Source of the DNA: Phallus indusiatus
Taxonomy: Eukaryota > Basidiomycota > Agaricomycetes > Phallales > Phallaceae
Length of the DNA: 64,000 nucleotides
Direction: 5' to 3'
Assembly: GCA_027605045.1 (NCBI GenBank)
Contig: JAQFWX010000026.1
Span: 1-64,000 of the forward strand
Shown: positions 1 through 13,484 of the stretch, piece by piece
Position numbering within the stretch: position 1 is the first letter of the stretch
How the letters are laid out: each line of letters begins with the position of its first letter
Made by a program: the position numbers and the translations under genes
Notes under the pieces: generated by a model
The model's database searches: none
What the model saw: the letters and a program-made list of their open reading frames with translations, nothing else
Told to the model about the DNA's origin: nothing

Positions 1-557
1 AAAAATGACAACAACTGGAAAAGCTCGGGGCTATTCGGACTATTCGGGTGGATTGAGAAATTATTGGGACGCGAGCTTGGATTGAGCACACCTTTAGGTC
101 GAACGCGTATTACCACTTTATACAGTCGTGCTCAGTTTGAGCCTCGTGAGTTGGAGAGCCTCCGGACGGTGTTTAATAAAACTCGACCACCGGACGACGA
201 CGACCACCGAGTTGTTGAAGGTCAAGGTCAAGATCAAACTCCCAAATCACTATCGAAATCTCAACTGGCTGGGTTGTTGAGTCAAGTACGCGGATACGAA
301 CAGACTAAAGTTCAGCATATTGAAAGTGCGTTTTCGCAACTTGGTTTGGGGAATGGTGTGAGCGCTATTGGATGGAATGAATTTTGGAGGTGCGTGTCGT
401 TTTCCTTATTTATTGGTATTGTGGTGCTGAAATTCTTTTTTTGAATTAGGTTTGTGCAGCTCTCAAAGAGCTTTTCGCTGAGCCGTTTGAGCCTGTTCGT
501 GTCAGTGGTAGAATAGCGAGGAGTATTCCCGTTGAGAAAAGTGGTGGTGGTGTATGA
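1..557 (+). CDS. 3' end of an unidentified protein-coding gene (5' truncated by the window)
   Basis: The reading frame is open from the first base. It runs to about 388, crosses an intron that starts GTGCGT and ends TTAG at about 449, and continues to a TGA at 555-557. The visible part is about 165 residues. It begins with a Gly/Phe/Leu-rich stretch (SSGLFGLFGWIEKLLG), then has an acidic/basic linker with DDDD, and ends in a helix-like segment (LKELFAEPFEPVR) and a Gly-rich tail. I do not recognise the family. Calling it coding rests on the open frame, the clean splice sites and the protein-like composition after splicing. Confidence 0.5.
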
Positions 558-1176
558 GTTAGACTCGTTCCCGACTGCGAATTTGTGATATAAGTTAGTT
601 GATTTGACAGTGGTATTTCTTTCTTTTTGTTTATGTTTCCTTTTCATATCCGCGCATGCTATCTTCATGTCATTGAAATAGAAATCAACCCCCTAGTCAA
701 TTTTGGATTATTCTAGCTTGGTTCTCAAGTTTGTAAAAACAAAGTTTTTGAATCTTCCCACTATTGTATATTTGCGATCGGACAGTCAAGATCAATTGAG
801 CATTTTTAAGTCTAGGACGACCAGTTATGCAGCTACAGCTGAGCTACTTAGTATGGGCTAAGAGGTATGTATTCATATGCTTTAGCTGCAACTTATTGGA
901 AGTAATTATGTAAATTTGAGAAATTGAGAGTTCGTTCAATAATTCAAGTTTTCCAGAAAGTCAACAATACAAAACAAGGTGTACTAGTAGTACGAGACAA
1001 AAACGAAAACCGCCGGTACTACTGCAAAAATACATATATATTGTTATCCCAAACTACGCACGAGGCTCGAGACATCATTTTGGCAACAACATGGTTGAAC
1101 TAAAGCTTTGATCCAACCAATATTCGCTTGCGGTTCCGGTTTGAGCAATCCGCTCTGAACTGCTATGAATGTTTAC
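558..1176. other. Intergenic, convergent 3' flanks
   Basis: AT-rich sequence between the ends of two convergent genes. I see no coding exon, RNA gene or repeat here. Confidence 0.5.
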
Positions 1177-1662
1177 TTATAAATCATTAGATCGGAAAGA
1201 AAAATCTATGAAAAACAAGAAAACGACGATCGTACTCTTTTCGCGGTATCGACATAGATTGCATTTGGGATCAACAGTGTCGAAAGCCCAAGCAGGTGAC
1301 AAACATCCGCAAAGCTGACATCTAGGAATTCTCTTCAAAAAAAGGTTAACGCGTCCGAGTTCATTTTATCTTGTTATTTGTGCGAAAACACTCACTCCGC
1401 TGCAAGTTCCAAAAACTTTACAAGCTTCGCAGAAGACCTGCTTTATCTTTGAAAAGTATTTACGACCGCAGCCTGGATTTTTAGATTTGGAGTCAAGTGC
1501 GGCGCATCGAGTTGTCGATGTCATGAACATCATCGTTGATAATGTTTGTTTTAATTCAGTTTGAGGTTTGAGTTTAGGTTTGGATGGAGATGGGTTGAGA
1601 GCTTGATGATTGTCGGGGTGAGTTTGATAGGTGGAGGGTGAGAGTCGACAGGAGAAGTTCAA
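1177..1662 (-). CDS. Small Cys-rich protein with CxxC knuckles, unknown function
   Basis: Two exons are proposed, 1662-1396 and 1332-1177, joined by a 63-base intron (GTGAGT...GAAG). They give about 140 residues. The N-terminal half is Ser/Thr/Pro/Lys-rich and probably disordered. The C-terminal half carries closely spaced cysteines (NPGCGRKY, FCEACKVF, CQLCGC, CNLCR), which looks like a zinc-binding knuckle domain. The cysteine pattern continues across the proposed splice junction, and that is the main support for the model. A second acceptor 9 bases downstream exists but gives a different frame that soon stops. No family was recognised. Confidence 0.45.
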
Positions 1663-2548
1663 GTTAAGGACAGTAATGTAATGTTTCGAGTTTTATATCT
1701 CGGGTCCAAAGTTATTCAGGATCGTCCTCCTTTGGATCGGAACTACTGACTCCTTTTTCGTCCTTGTACACATTACTATAGTGGACGCTGGCATGAAAAT
1801 TCCAGTCCAATCCTGCCAGTCAATAAACCTAAATATTTTTTGCATATCATGATTAAATGTACGATATACCACCTTTCATGGAAAAGTTAGTACACATATC
1901 ACCGTTTCTATGACTTTACTCCGTAACGCCGGTTTATTTATGTGAAATGTTTCACTTTTAGTTGATCGATAAAAGAAACTGTCGATTGAAGATTCGTAGA
2001 TTCCTTTGTGCGACGCAAAAGGAATGAGGCCGGTTCCGATCGGAGTTAGAGATGTTCAGCGAGCCTAGAGGTGCCGGGGATTTTGGTCGCAACTTACCAG
2101 TGGTCACTGGACGGCCTCCACAAGATTTGAAAAATTACTGGTATAATGGTCAATTATGACATATGTAATGTGTACCTTTCGGAAACACCAAGCACGAGAA
2201 TGAAGCCGTTTGTCAAAAAATTAGAGACGGACCAAGTCAACGCCATGTCTTCATCAATACTAATAGCAGTGTGCACTCGTTCTGATGAAAGTGGGGTAAA
2301 ATAACACAAAGCAAATAGCAACAAGAAAGCAAAGATTAACGACTATAATCGAAAAAGAGACAAAGGAGGAGAAAAAACACGTGCCCTACAAGCTTGAACA
2401 GCCAAATTCATAACAACATACACGCGTACATACAATACTATCATAGGTAGAATATACCTTTATCGATCATGAAAGTCTATGGAGTCGTGGCCGCCCTACT
2501 TGAGAGAAAGCAAGTAGACAAGAACACATAAAGAAAAGTGAAAAAACC
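1663..2548. other. Gene-free stretch
   Basis: Lies between the start of the small Cys-rich gene and the stop of the next minus-strand gene, so it holds the promoter of the former. I see no convincing exon or repeat. Confidence 0.4.
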
Positions 2549-4836
2549 TCATTCAATCATATCTTTCGTCCCAGAAGACCAATCTTTGGTGATATTAGGG
2601 TAATAATAAGGATCCAATTCTTCTTCGACCGGATCGACATGATGTCGATCAACCTCCATCTGTGCACGATCATATTTTCGGATGCTTTCGTAGGCCTCTT
2701 TCTCGTTGAACCCATCAGACCACGCACACACCAGATCGTCTGCTAAATCCTTCAACCCATCGAACGGCGGCTCATTTGGGATATCCCATGGGAAAGGATA
2801 CTGTTTCAGCTGCGTCGTCGCATTCAATAATGACTGGCGAGAATGGCGAAGAGCCGAATCGTTAGCGTGGAGTAGTGAAAATAAATGTTGACGCATTTTG
2901 ATGATACTTTGATGTGTATGAAGGAGAGCGCGGAATTGGTGTACGGATTCGTGGAGTTTCTCGTCCCCACTTCCAGCAGGGCGTGGTAGTTCTCTTAAAG
3001 AGCATGAGCGCAATTGTGGAATTATAGCTCTTTCCAGGTCATCTTTATCGTTATCTTCATAACCGGGGGAAATTGATCCTTCGGGGGAGAAGGCCGGTCT
3101 AAGAGTATATGGACGTTCGGAATCACCAGATTCCTGTTCGCCAGCCTGAGTATTACTGGAAGAGAGGGTTGTTCTGTCGTTACGACTATATGTTCTCAAC
3201 GAGCTTCGACGATGGATCGCTGAGATGGAACTTTCCCTTAGGACACTTGCGAGAGAGCCACCCTCAATTCGGCTATCCGAGAGGTGAAGTTGATCATTAA
3301 AATTCGACCGAGATGAGGGAGATACCAATTCGTCCGGGAAGGTGTCAACATTTTGAACTTCCGGATCATCTTGGAATTCCATGTTTTGACTGGGGGATAC
3401 CTGTTCCTGATCTGAAACGTCTTTGTCAATATCAAGACCAGGTCCGGGAGTCCTCGGAGTCGGTGTAGCGACTACGTCGTTGTCGTCGTCGTCTTCGTCC
3501 TGATGACGAGATGATATATCAGGGAGTTCTTGTTCGGTGGTTATGTGAGGCAAAGAAACCTGTCTAGTAACCTCCGCTGTCGATCGTAAACTCGGTTCGG
3601 TGACGTCTTTGGGTACTGATTCGGAGCTCCCTGTTGTAGTTTGCACAGTTTCCGACTGGGAAGTTTCCGAGGGCTCAATTTCGGGTGGCGTATCCGGAAT
3701 TAAAGCGCCGTTAGCGAAGGAACATGTCAACTGTCGGTACCCGCATCTGAAGCATGCGATCGATCCACCCTGCGAATCAAACATGGTAATACAATCCTCA
3801 TCAATCCTTTCACGAGCCACCGTTTGCTGGGTGCATCTCACGCATGTGACAGGCTGACGGTGAATAATATTTCGTTTCAAGTATCCAATAGCTCGCTCCC
3901 GCATTGTTGAAGTTAAATGTCGCCAAGGTAGACCTCGGATTTTTGGATCGACCAAATTTGCATGTTTGTCGTGTGGCAAGCTGAGTCGGGGGCGTTTGCG
4001 TTTTAGAGGTTCGTTAGGCGAGAGAGAGCGCCTTTCGGAACGCTCAGAAGAGTCTTTACTGGACGAGGACTGCGCTGGTTGTACCCCAGATAGTCGAGTT
4101 GATCGTCGCGGATTGGCTGGAGTGGACTCTGCAGACGGCGCGGTCGTGCTCTTTGTCGCCCGAGGGGTCATAGTTGTGCGCATGTGATGCAGATCCTTGT
4201 ACATTGCCTTTAAACCAGGATCTAGACGAGTTCGGGGAGAGAAAGATTCTTTACGAGGGTCACCGCGAGATAAATGATATAATAAAGTTTCATGAGAGAT
4301 CGAATTAGAATTCTTGAGACGCTTACTTATACGTCTTCTGGTCTTTGAAGATTTACGATTTGTTAGCTTGGCGGAAGAGAACGCTCGAGGTGAGTCATCT
4401 TGGGGAGGATCGGAATCCACGCTTGAGGTTTCTTGCGTGAACCAGAAGACACATCCGCTAGATTTCCTTCTTTCTCTAATATGTGGTTCGATGCAAGTAT
4501 TTCCTTCTCCTTCAGTCTGATTTTTGCGGGGGGTGTCCATCCGGATGGCGGAAAAGGCGGTAAATCGCCATTAATTTTGACTTCGGGGCTTTCGCTCGGC
4601 CTTGGGAGATACGTAGCGGATGCATTCGAAAGGAGTGTTTTTGTTTGAATATAGACCCACTACACACGATATGGTATCATGATTTCAATTGAAAAGACAC
4701 TATTACGTACCGAAGCCACGATAATCCGTCGATTATCTTCATTTTCCAGCGTGATCAGCTCGTCGGCGTTGTGCTCGTTCAAGATATGGACCGCCTGAGC
4801 GAAACGATGTCGGATGTGTCGTAGAGAGATTGGCAT
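2549..4836 (-). CDS. Large, mostly disordered nuclear-type protein with paired CxxC motifs
   Basis: Proposed exons are 4836-4711, 4659-4453 and 4342-2549, giving about 708 residues. The last exon contains a long uninterrupted frame whose first internal ATG lies at 4540. I prefer the longer model because the upstream frame from ATG 4836 splices in phase 0 across a 51-base GTACGT...GTGTAG intron into a protein-like exon, and a GCTAAC branch site lies about 20 bases before the acceptor at 4342. The protein is rich in Ser, Arg, Pro and acidic runs, with basic clusters that would suit nuclear import. Its only structured hint is a pair of CxxC motifs about 40 residues apart (CVRC...CFRC) in the middle, suggesting a zinc-binding fold. 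Function unknown. The donor at about 4452 is the least certain point. Confidence 0.6.
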
Positions 4837-5767
4837 AATTGTAGGTTTCGATTAGGATAAAAGAGGTTGATGAATCGAAGTGGTATATTCGAACGTCGAG
4901 CGAGTCCACATGAAGGGGCTGTGCGCTTACAACCACGTTTTTTTTTCACAGAGGGGAAGATTCAAAAGATTATCACACGGTCCAAGTCACGTGCCTTCCG
5001 TCAACCACTTGGCCATCCGGTGATTCCATACCGGCTAGAAATCGAGAATTCAAATCATTCAATTGTTGGGATGTAAATATTTACACGAAGAATATGAAGC
5101 TACCGTGAACTTTGTCCAAATTAAGCGTTGGCGAGTGTAGCGAGTGAGGGTTGGATTGTCACTTCAGCTCTGATCTTCTGTTTTTTTTGTTCTTATCAGC
5201 ATTGGGAAGTACACTGTTTTCACCCTAGATAAATTTGCTGCACTGCCCTGGCGGAGCATGGCTGCGAATGGGAGACGCCTTACTCTTAGTCGTCGAAGAG
5301 TCGTTTCAGGATCAGCATTATGATCGTTTTAATATTCATTTTGGTATTAGCTCAGGGCGCATACTCGAACGTCTTCAATGAAAAGAACCTGTCCGACTTT
5401 GTGACTTACTCCAAATTACAAGAACGGCGACGCCAAATTCCGCCTGATTCAGCAAAGCTGTTCTGCAAAATGGCCCTCTCAGTTGGGTTAAATTTCATGG
5501 TTTATTGTAGAACATTTTTCATAAGGCAAGACGTTTAGGTTCTTGTCACTATGTATGTCATACCCTTACGGAACTCTCTCGTCCTTTGAAAAAGTAGCCT
5601 GTGAGTATACCAGGATATAAGAGAACGATTGTCTCGATCAATATCTTTACTGATACCCAAGATCCATGACATCTGGCGGTCGAATAGATATTTTGAATAA
5701 GGAGTGATCAATTCTAGTTTGACAACTGAACTTGACTGGCAAAATATCACGGAAGTCGATTATGACT
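4837..5767. other. Intergenic, with weak protein-like fragments
   Basis: Two short plus-strand stretches look somewhat coding. One opens at about 5200 after a TTATCAG acceptor-like site and stops at about 5335. The other, about 5320-5538, begins with a hydrophobic run. They lie in different frames, do not join into a convincing gene, and match nothing I know. The rest holds the promoter of the minus-strand gene ending at 4836. Confidence 0.3.
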
Positions 5768-7081
5768 TCAGATGTCTAAGTCATCGTCAGGATCGTCTTC
5801 ATCAATGTCGTCATCGGAATCGGGTTCGTAGTATATCGTTGATTGAACAAGAGGGTTTCCTAGGGACGACATTCAAAAAATGTGACAAGAAACTGAGTAG
5901 TATTGTTTACCTTCATGCGCATACGGCAAAGGGACTCGAGCTCGCTCGGATTGCTGTTTTTCCGTGAGGACAACATTGAAGGGTAAATTGAGGTCTCGAG
6001 CTAAATCGGCAGCAGCGTGTGTTAAAGGGGGAGAAGGCGCATTTCCGGACACCTAATTAAAACAATGCGATCAAAAATAGGTCTTGGTTTTCCTTTTTTT
6101 GTTGGACGTACATCTACAGCGCCACCTGCTTTCCATACAGGCTTTAACTCAGGTAGGTCAGCAAGCTGCACAAATTGACCATTACCCAGCCATCCCTCTA
6201 TCGTTCGGTCGACAGTGTGTCGTCCACTTGGGTGCGCGAAACAATATCTACGATTAGGCTGCCGTCCGTCCATCCATTACCCTCAGAGCCCCATATCATA
6301 GCTTCCACTTCAATAGCTGACGCTCTAGTGGAGATTCCAGTAAACAAAGACCAGAATTTTGCGGAAGAATGCTGCGGATGTGAAGGGGGGTATGCAAAAT
6401 ATGATTCGATTAGGTGTGCGATAAATCGAGGAGGGTGAAGGGTCATATGTGTGAGAGATGGGGAAAATGAAGGCGGAAGAATCAGAGGGAGAAGCGGGGA
6501 TGCAGTTGGGATATGTGTTAATAACATGGATGGTGCTATCAAATAACCATTAAGTAAACTATGTTTGAGATGCTCAAGTCTGAAAGACGTACAAGGATGT
6601 TTTAAAAGCTCCGTAAGCCATTGCTTGAGTGTTTCATACGTTCGAGAGGAAGTTAGCATCTATATCTTCAAGTAGTGTATGTGGAGAATCAATGTAGAAT
6701 GTTAAAGGCTTATTGCTTTCTAAATGAGAATTAACAGAAATCGTATACCGATAATAGAGAAGACGTACCAAGCTTTAATATTCGATCAATCTCTTTTATG
6801 TTATCATTCAGCGATGCGCTGTTTAATGTATATCCAGGTATATTATTCGTCCAATCAATAACAGTTACTCTGCTATCGGCAAGCAGTTCGTTCGGGAGAA
6901 TGTCTACGGGCGAATACAAACAGCATAGACATACGAGACGCGCTTTCGGATTTGACCAGATCTGGGAGAGAATAGTTTGAGCAAAGGAAATCCACGGTAT
7001 TCCTAGTGAGCTTTGTAGCAGCACAAATGTAGAAGGTAATTTATTCGGCACGTTCGTCGACGACAGCAGCGAATTCGACAT
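5768..7081 (-). CDS. ELP5: Elongator complex subunit 5 (Elp5/Iki1), with two frame breaks
   Basis: Elp5 is a RecA-like subunit of the Elp456 ring of Elongator, which modifies wobble uridines of tRNA. Recognition rests on the C-terminus: an LPYAHEG motif, a Gln/Ser/Glu stretch, then a tail YYEPDSDDDIDEDDPDDDLDI, which is the Elp5 acidic ending. The middle (KPLTFYIDSP..., LTSSRTYETLKQW...) and the helix before the tail also fit. Introns include GTACGT...TTTAG near 6770-6724 and two in the 3' part, the last just upstream of the acidic tail. The frame changes twice without room for an intron, at about 6636-6661 and 6228-6250, and the two shifts cancel. Start 7081 is chosen; an in-frame ATG at 7150 is possible. 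It is divergent from EF-1 beta. Confidence 0.85.
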
Positions 7082-7295
7082 CGTCGCCAATTGACATTCG
7101 ATTGGACGACTCCGACGCTCGCTTGTAATTGTGACACATCTGCGTGACACGCGAAACGTTTTTTTTTTTTCGAACTCAGCCCTCTTTTTTAAATCCAGAA
7201 AATTTACTTGCTCGCTTGCAGTTCACTGAGTCTTTTACACTCTCAACCACTACATTGTATCACTTTCCTCTCCGTTTCTTTTGTCAACCACCATC
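7082..7295. promoter_or_regulatory. Shared divergent promoter, ELP5 / EF-1 beta
   Basis: Only 214 bases separate the two divergent start codons. The 60 bases before the EF-1 beta ATG are pyrimidine-rich (CT runs around 7240-7285), as is common just upstream of highly expressed fungal housekeeping genes. No clear TATA box is visible. Confidence 0.5.
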
Positions 7296-8332
7296 ATGCC
7301 CATCGATCTCCCTAAACTCGAAGAGCACCTCCTCTCCCGCTCTTACGTTGAAGGGTAAGTAATTACCTTATACAAGATGTCGATTGGAAGACGGATGGAT
7401 TCGTCGATTTCAAATCCAACGACATACCTTTTTTCTTTTTGATGTGATGAATAAAATGCTATGGTCCGTGTTTCCAAGCAAGAACGATTAGACACCGTTC
7501 GTCCAAATATGCCGAAAACCTTTTTACCTAGCTTTCTGATCACCATCCACGTGTTTTCTAACTACGCATTTGACTTGAGTTTAATCCACCCTTTTCTAGT
7601 TACACTGCATCCCAAGCTGACGTAAAAGTCTACACTGGTCTTTCATCGGCCCCCGACGCGGCAACATACCCCAACACCGCTAGGTGGTACAAACACATCA
7701 AATCCTACCAGGCTGAATTCAAGTCTCTTCCCGGCTCTTCTAGTGCTGGAGCAGCGTTTGAGACAGCTGCTCCTGCTGCCGCTGAGGAAGAGGAAGATAT
7801 CGATCTCTTCGGTTCAGACGAGGAGGCTGATGCCGAGGCTGAACGTATCAAAGCTGAGCGTTTGGCCGCGTACAACGCCAAGAAAGCTAGCAAGCCTAAG
7901 ACTATTGCTAAGGTATGTCTTTTCTTCCTGTTTCTATGTTTGTCTAGTGAAATTTACCTCCTATGCAGTCCGTCGTTACGTTGGAGGTTAAACCCTGGGA
8001 TGATGAGACCGATATGGTCGCGTTGGAGGCCTCTGTCCGCTCTATTGAGCAAGATGGTCTCGTCTGGGGTGGTTCTCAACTAGTAGCTGTCGGATTCGGG
8101 ATCAAGAAATTGCAAATCAACTTGGTCATTGGTACGTTCAAATGTGCTGTATACCCTTGGCCTTGATTAATTGCGCATAACAGAGGACGAAAAGGTCTCT
8201 TTGGACGAACTGCAAGAGAAGATTGCCGAGTTTGAAGACTACGTTCAAAGCACCGATGTCGCAGCTATGCAAAGTATGTCGATCTGAGCTGTCCTTGCGT
8301 GTAATCACTAACGTTGTTTTATAGAACTATAG
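7296..8332 (+). CDS. EFB1: Translation elongation factor 1-beta (eEF1B alpha)
   Basis: This is the guanine-nucleotide exchange factor for eEF1A in translation elongation. Five exons (7296-7354, 7600-7912, 7969-8131, 8184-8273, 8325-8332) give 210 residues, the usual size. The N-terminal GST-C-like part is followed by an acidic hinge ([14 protein letters not shown]). Next comes the conserved catalytic domain with [15 protein letters not shown], then [18 protein letters not shown], and the protein ends in QKL. The last exon codes only for the final Lys-Leu and the stop. All splice sites are canonical and the frame is intact throughout, unlike several neighbours. Confidence 0.97.
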
Positions 8333-9525
8333 AATGGTAGTGTATAACAACGATGTATTCTGAAGCTTGTATAGAATTGATAAGATTAGAAGTGTATGAG
8401 ATGTGTCAAATGGTTCGAAAAATATCCGCGTTGGCACGCATATGAACGTATCACTAAGCATGTCATCTAAATCCTTTGCAATCTTAAAGATTGCTTTCCT
8501 CCACATTTCTAAGCTATAAGTTCTTGTTGGACCACATACATGACAGAAAGATTACAAATAGTAATTGTACCCTGCGGCCTAACGTCATAACTGTTAGGAC
8601 CTAATTAGTGCTTCCTGCAAGGCCCAATATCAATCAATCCAGATTTCGTCCTTTCAGTATGAGCTAATGTAGGACACTTTGGCCCCATCAGGTGATGTGG
8701 AAGTGAATTGATAATTAATATCAGGTTGATGCTCCATGGCTTTTGGTCTTCTCGGAAGATTTAAGGTCACTATCAGCCAATGCGGGCGTCCTTGGATTCA
8801 CATAGTTCAATGGAAGATGTATTCCACCTGAGTAAAAAGTCCACAATAGAATCGTGACGATTGAGTCCAAATATCAAGCTAACATTCATTTTAGCGAGTT
8901 TCAGCTGAGAGTTTCGTCGCAGCGCATATATATCGCGCATTCATTTAACTGGTTGACTCAGCAGGCTTGACGACTTCTTTTCTATTCACCTTCGTGCATG
9001 GCACATACTAATCACGTTGCAATTTTGTACCAACCTTACCAATCAACGTTCCGAATTAACACGACGATTTGCGAGTTCGGAGCTTTACTAATTTCGGAGT
9101 GGCGGTCGGAACCATGTATGAAACCCGACAGTATAATAATCTAAGACCAAAAATACAAACAAGAGCTTCACTGTTTCAAGAGCAGATGCATCTTGCAATT
9201 GAGAGGTATAGATTTAGAGACGTTGTAAACCCCGTTACTATATGGCTGGTTTCTCAGGCCAGATTATTATCAGGAAGGAAGAAAGGAATCTCGCCACGAT
9301 ACAGCGGAATATCCACACGTAGGTTGACGGACCTTTAGTCATCTAAAATACTGATATCAAATTGTTTCGCTGAATAAGTTTCATCCGATGGGAAAATTAG
9401 AAGTTTTCTGAGCTACCTTCATTCAGGCTAAGCGCGATGGCGTTATGATGTGTATAAAAAGACCACCAATTCATCACAAACGAGCACCTTCACACAGAAC
9501 CTTTCAAGTCAAATCGCAGTGAATC
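8333..9525. other. Gene-free stretch, promoter of the OYE gene
   Basis: 1.2 kb without a convincing exon. A short open frame at 9069-9338 shows no family signature and no splice partner. GTATAAAAAG at 9451-9460 lies about 70 bases before the next start and is a likely TATA element. Confidence 0.45.
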
Positions 9526-11027
<1,502 letters not shown>

Positions 11028-11434
11028 AAGAGGATTCCCATCATTTTTGTAATATGTAAAGCAGTTCCATAGAGTATGATATATCAGAGCAATTCCATAT
11101 GCACGAATCTAGCCGTCTAAAATGTTCGCGCCCAAGAGAGTATTTGGCATGCTAGTAAAAGACTGCCAGATGTCTGACGATATATTTTGCAAATGGAAGA
11201 CAGTGGATAGCAAGATTTGTCGTTATGCTAGATGCAGCTACGACTAGGGTGTACAAGGTACTCACGATTAACTTTAAGAAATCAAGTATGAGAACGGATT
11301 TGACTCAAAAATCTTGAGAACTGACATCGCTAAGAGAATAAAAGGATATTTTAAAGTTGCAGAATCGGAGTTTGAAAGTATATGAAAAAAAGGACATTAC
11401 TAAGCAGAGCCTTGGTTCGACGACGAACACCGTA
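11028..11434. other. Intergenic / promoter of the SWIRM-SANT gene
   Basis: About 400 bases with no exon. A GATATATTTTG stretch near 11180 is AT-rich, but I cannot assign a promoter element with confidence. Confidence 0.4.
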
Positions 11435-13484
11435 ATGTCCTCCCCCAAGCGGTCCGTTTCGCCAGACGGTGAACAATCTACATCAGCACCAAAAAGACCA
11501 CGCGTCTCACCTGCGAGTCAATCTCGAGGTAATGCCACCGTTCCCGGCTCCGACGACACTGAGCAAGGTGTACCATCAACCAACGAAGGGCGACGCGAAA
11601 ATGGCAATGAAGACGGCGCGGACGTGTCCATGAACGAGGGGGCCGAGGAAGAAAATGAATCTGGAGAAGAGAATGATGAGGAGGATCCTGCCCAAATTGA
11701 GGCCAACAGGTTAAAACTTGAAGATCAAGCGCGGAAATATCTCATAGCACAAACGCACGAGGTCATCATACCATCATATTCTGCGTGGTTTGACATGTCA
11801 AAAATACACCCAGTCGAACGGAGAAGTCTTCCAGAATTTTTCAATTCAAGAAACCGATCAAAAACGCCGTCTATCTACAAAGATTATCGGGATTTTATGA
11901 TTAATACCTACAGGCTTCGTCCTTCCGAATATCTTACTGTCACCGCTTGTAGACGAAACTTGGCCGGAGATGTGTGCGCTATTATGCGTGTCCATGCATT
12001 TTTGGAACAGTGGGGCTTGATCAACTATCAGGTAATGACTCGGCGTTATTGCTCCCCACTTAACGTATATTCGACATTGACTAATGTCTATCTTTACTTT
12101 ACCTATGTGCTTGCTTCTTACAGATTGATCCAGAAACGCGACCCGCTGCTTTGGGGCCTCCATTCACTGGACATTTCAGAGTCATTCTGGATACGCCGCG
12201 CGGTCTACAGTCTCTTCATCCCGGAACCCGGCCTTCAGCTCAAAACGGTATTGCAGGCGCGTCTGCAAAGCCACATGCTCCTCTCGCACCTGGTCCCCTT
12301 GAAATCCGTACAAACATCTACCAGACAACGGCAAAAGCGTCACGATCTATCTCTGAAGCTGAGGCCGCCAATCTTACTGCCCAAGTCGACACAAGTGGAC
12401 GATCCATAAGCTATTCCTGCGATACTTGCGGTGTAGATTGTACTGCAGTACGATACCACTCCCTCAAAGTCAAGAACTTTGAGTTATGCCCACCTTGCTA
12501 TCTTGATGGACGTTTTCCCTCAAGCATGTTCAGTGGTGATTTCGTAAAACTTACTTCTGCCAACGCATCCGCTGGACTATCAACCGACGAAGATGACTGG
12601 TCAGACCAGGAGATATTGCTGTTGCTCGAGGGTGTAGAAATGTTTGAGGATGACTGGTCAGCCATCGAGGAACACGTGGGAACCCGCACCGCTCATCAAT
12701 GTATTCGCAAATTCTTGGAACTCCCTATTGAAGATCCCTTCTTGGAACGGGAATCAGAAGCACTCATGGGACCATTACGCTATGCTCGAGTACCATTTGA
12801 AAAAGCGGACAATCCCGTAATGAGCGTGGTTGCCTTTTTAGCCGGCGTAGTTCCCCAGGCCCTGCAGCAGACGCTGCGAAGACCGCGTTAAAAGAATTGA
12901 CAGATGAGCCTGAAACAAAAGCCAAAGAAAAGGGAACGGTTGATGGAGCTCCCGATGTTGAAATGGCTGATAATCACAAGGCGACCGATGTCATTGCACC
13001 CAAGTTAGAATCTTCGCCTGGCGTCAGCGGAGAAAATGAAAAACCGATTGCACGTTCCCGCGCGGCTCGTGCTGCAGATCTTGCTTTCAAAGCTTGTTCT
13101 CGTGCTGCATCAACTGTTGTTTCGGACGAAGAAGCTCATATACGTTCTACTTTGACGAAGCTAGTTCAATTGACCCTTACGAAGCTTGAGCTTAAAATGA
13201 CCCACTTTGACGAGATGGAGGAACTGCTGGAAGAAGAACGCCGTAATCTGGAGACATCTCGCGTGGCGCTTGTGGCTGAAAGACAGAACATTAAGCGTGT
13301 CTTGGAGAACATTCGTTCAGAGATGGCTAGGAATGGATCGGCGGCTACATTACCACCTGACGCTTATCAGTCCGCGGTGGATGCTGGGAGCCAAGGTACT
13401 AAAGTGGTCCCCGTTGCTCCTGACATGCCGCTTCAGGGTGAGATGGGGCCAATCTCTGAGGGCACTTACCAACAGCTTACATAA
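11435..13484 (+). CDS. RSC8: SWI/SNF-RSC complex subunit of the Rsc8/Swi3 (SMARCC) family
   Basis: Scaffold subunit of nuclear SWI/SNF-type chromatin remodellers. Exons are 11435-12031 and 12124-13484. Domains in order: an acidic disordered N-terminus; a SWIRM domain ([19 protein letters not shown] through [18 protein letters not shown]); a ZZ-like zinc finger (SCDTCGVDC...LCPPCYLDG); a SANT domain ([20 protein letters not shown]...GTRTAHQCI); then the LPIEDPFLE segment and a C-terminal leucine-rich coiled coil with a long Glu/Arg helix. The order and spacing match Rsc8/Swi3. The frame shifts at the CCCC run 12853-12856, just after FLAGVV, where family members read on into an Ala/Lys-rich helix; that helix is present in the next frame. 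About 650 residues in all. ATG 11435 is chosen because it starts the Ser/Pro N-terminus. Confidence 0.9.

Noticed and set aside
9069..9338. 89-codon plus-strand gene
   Set aside because: No ATG context, splice partner or motif; it lies in the promoter region of the OYE gene.
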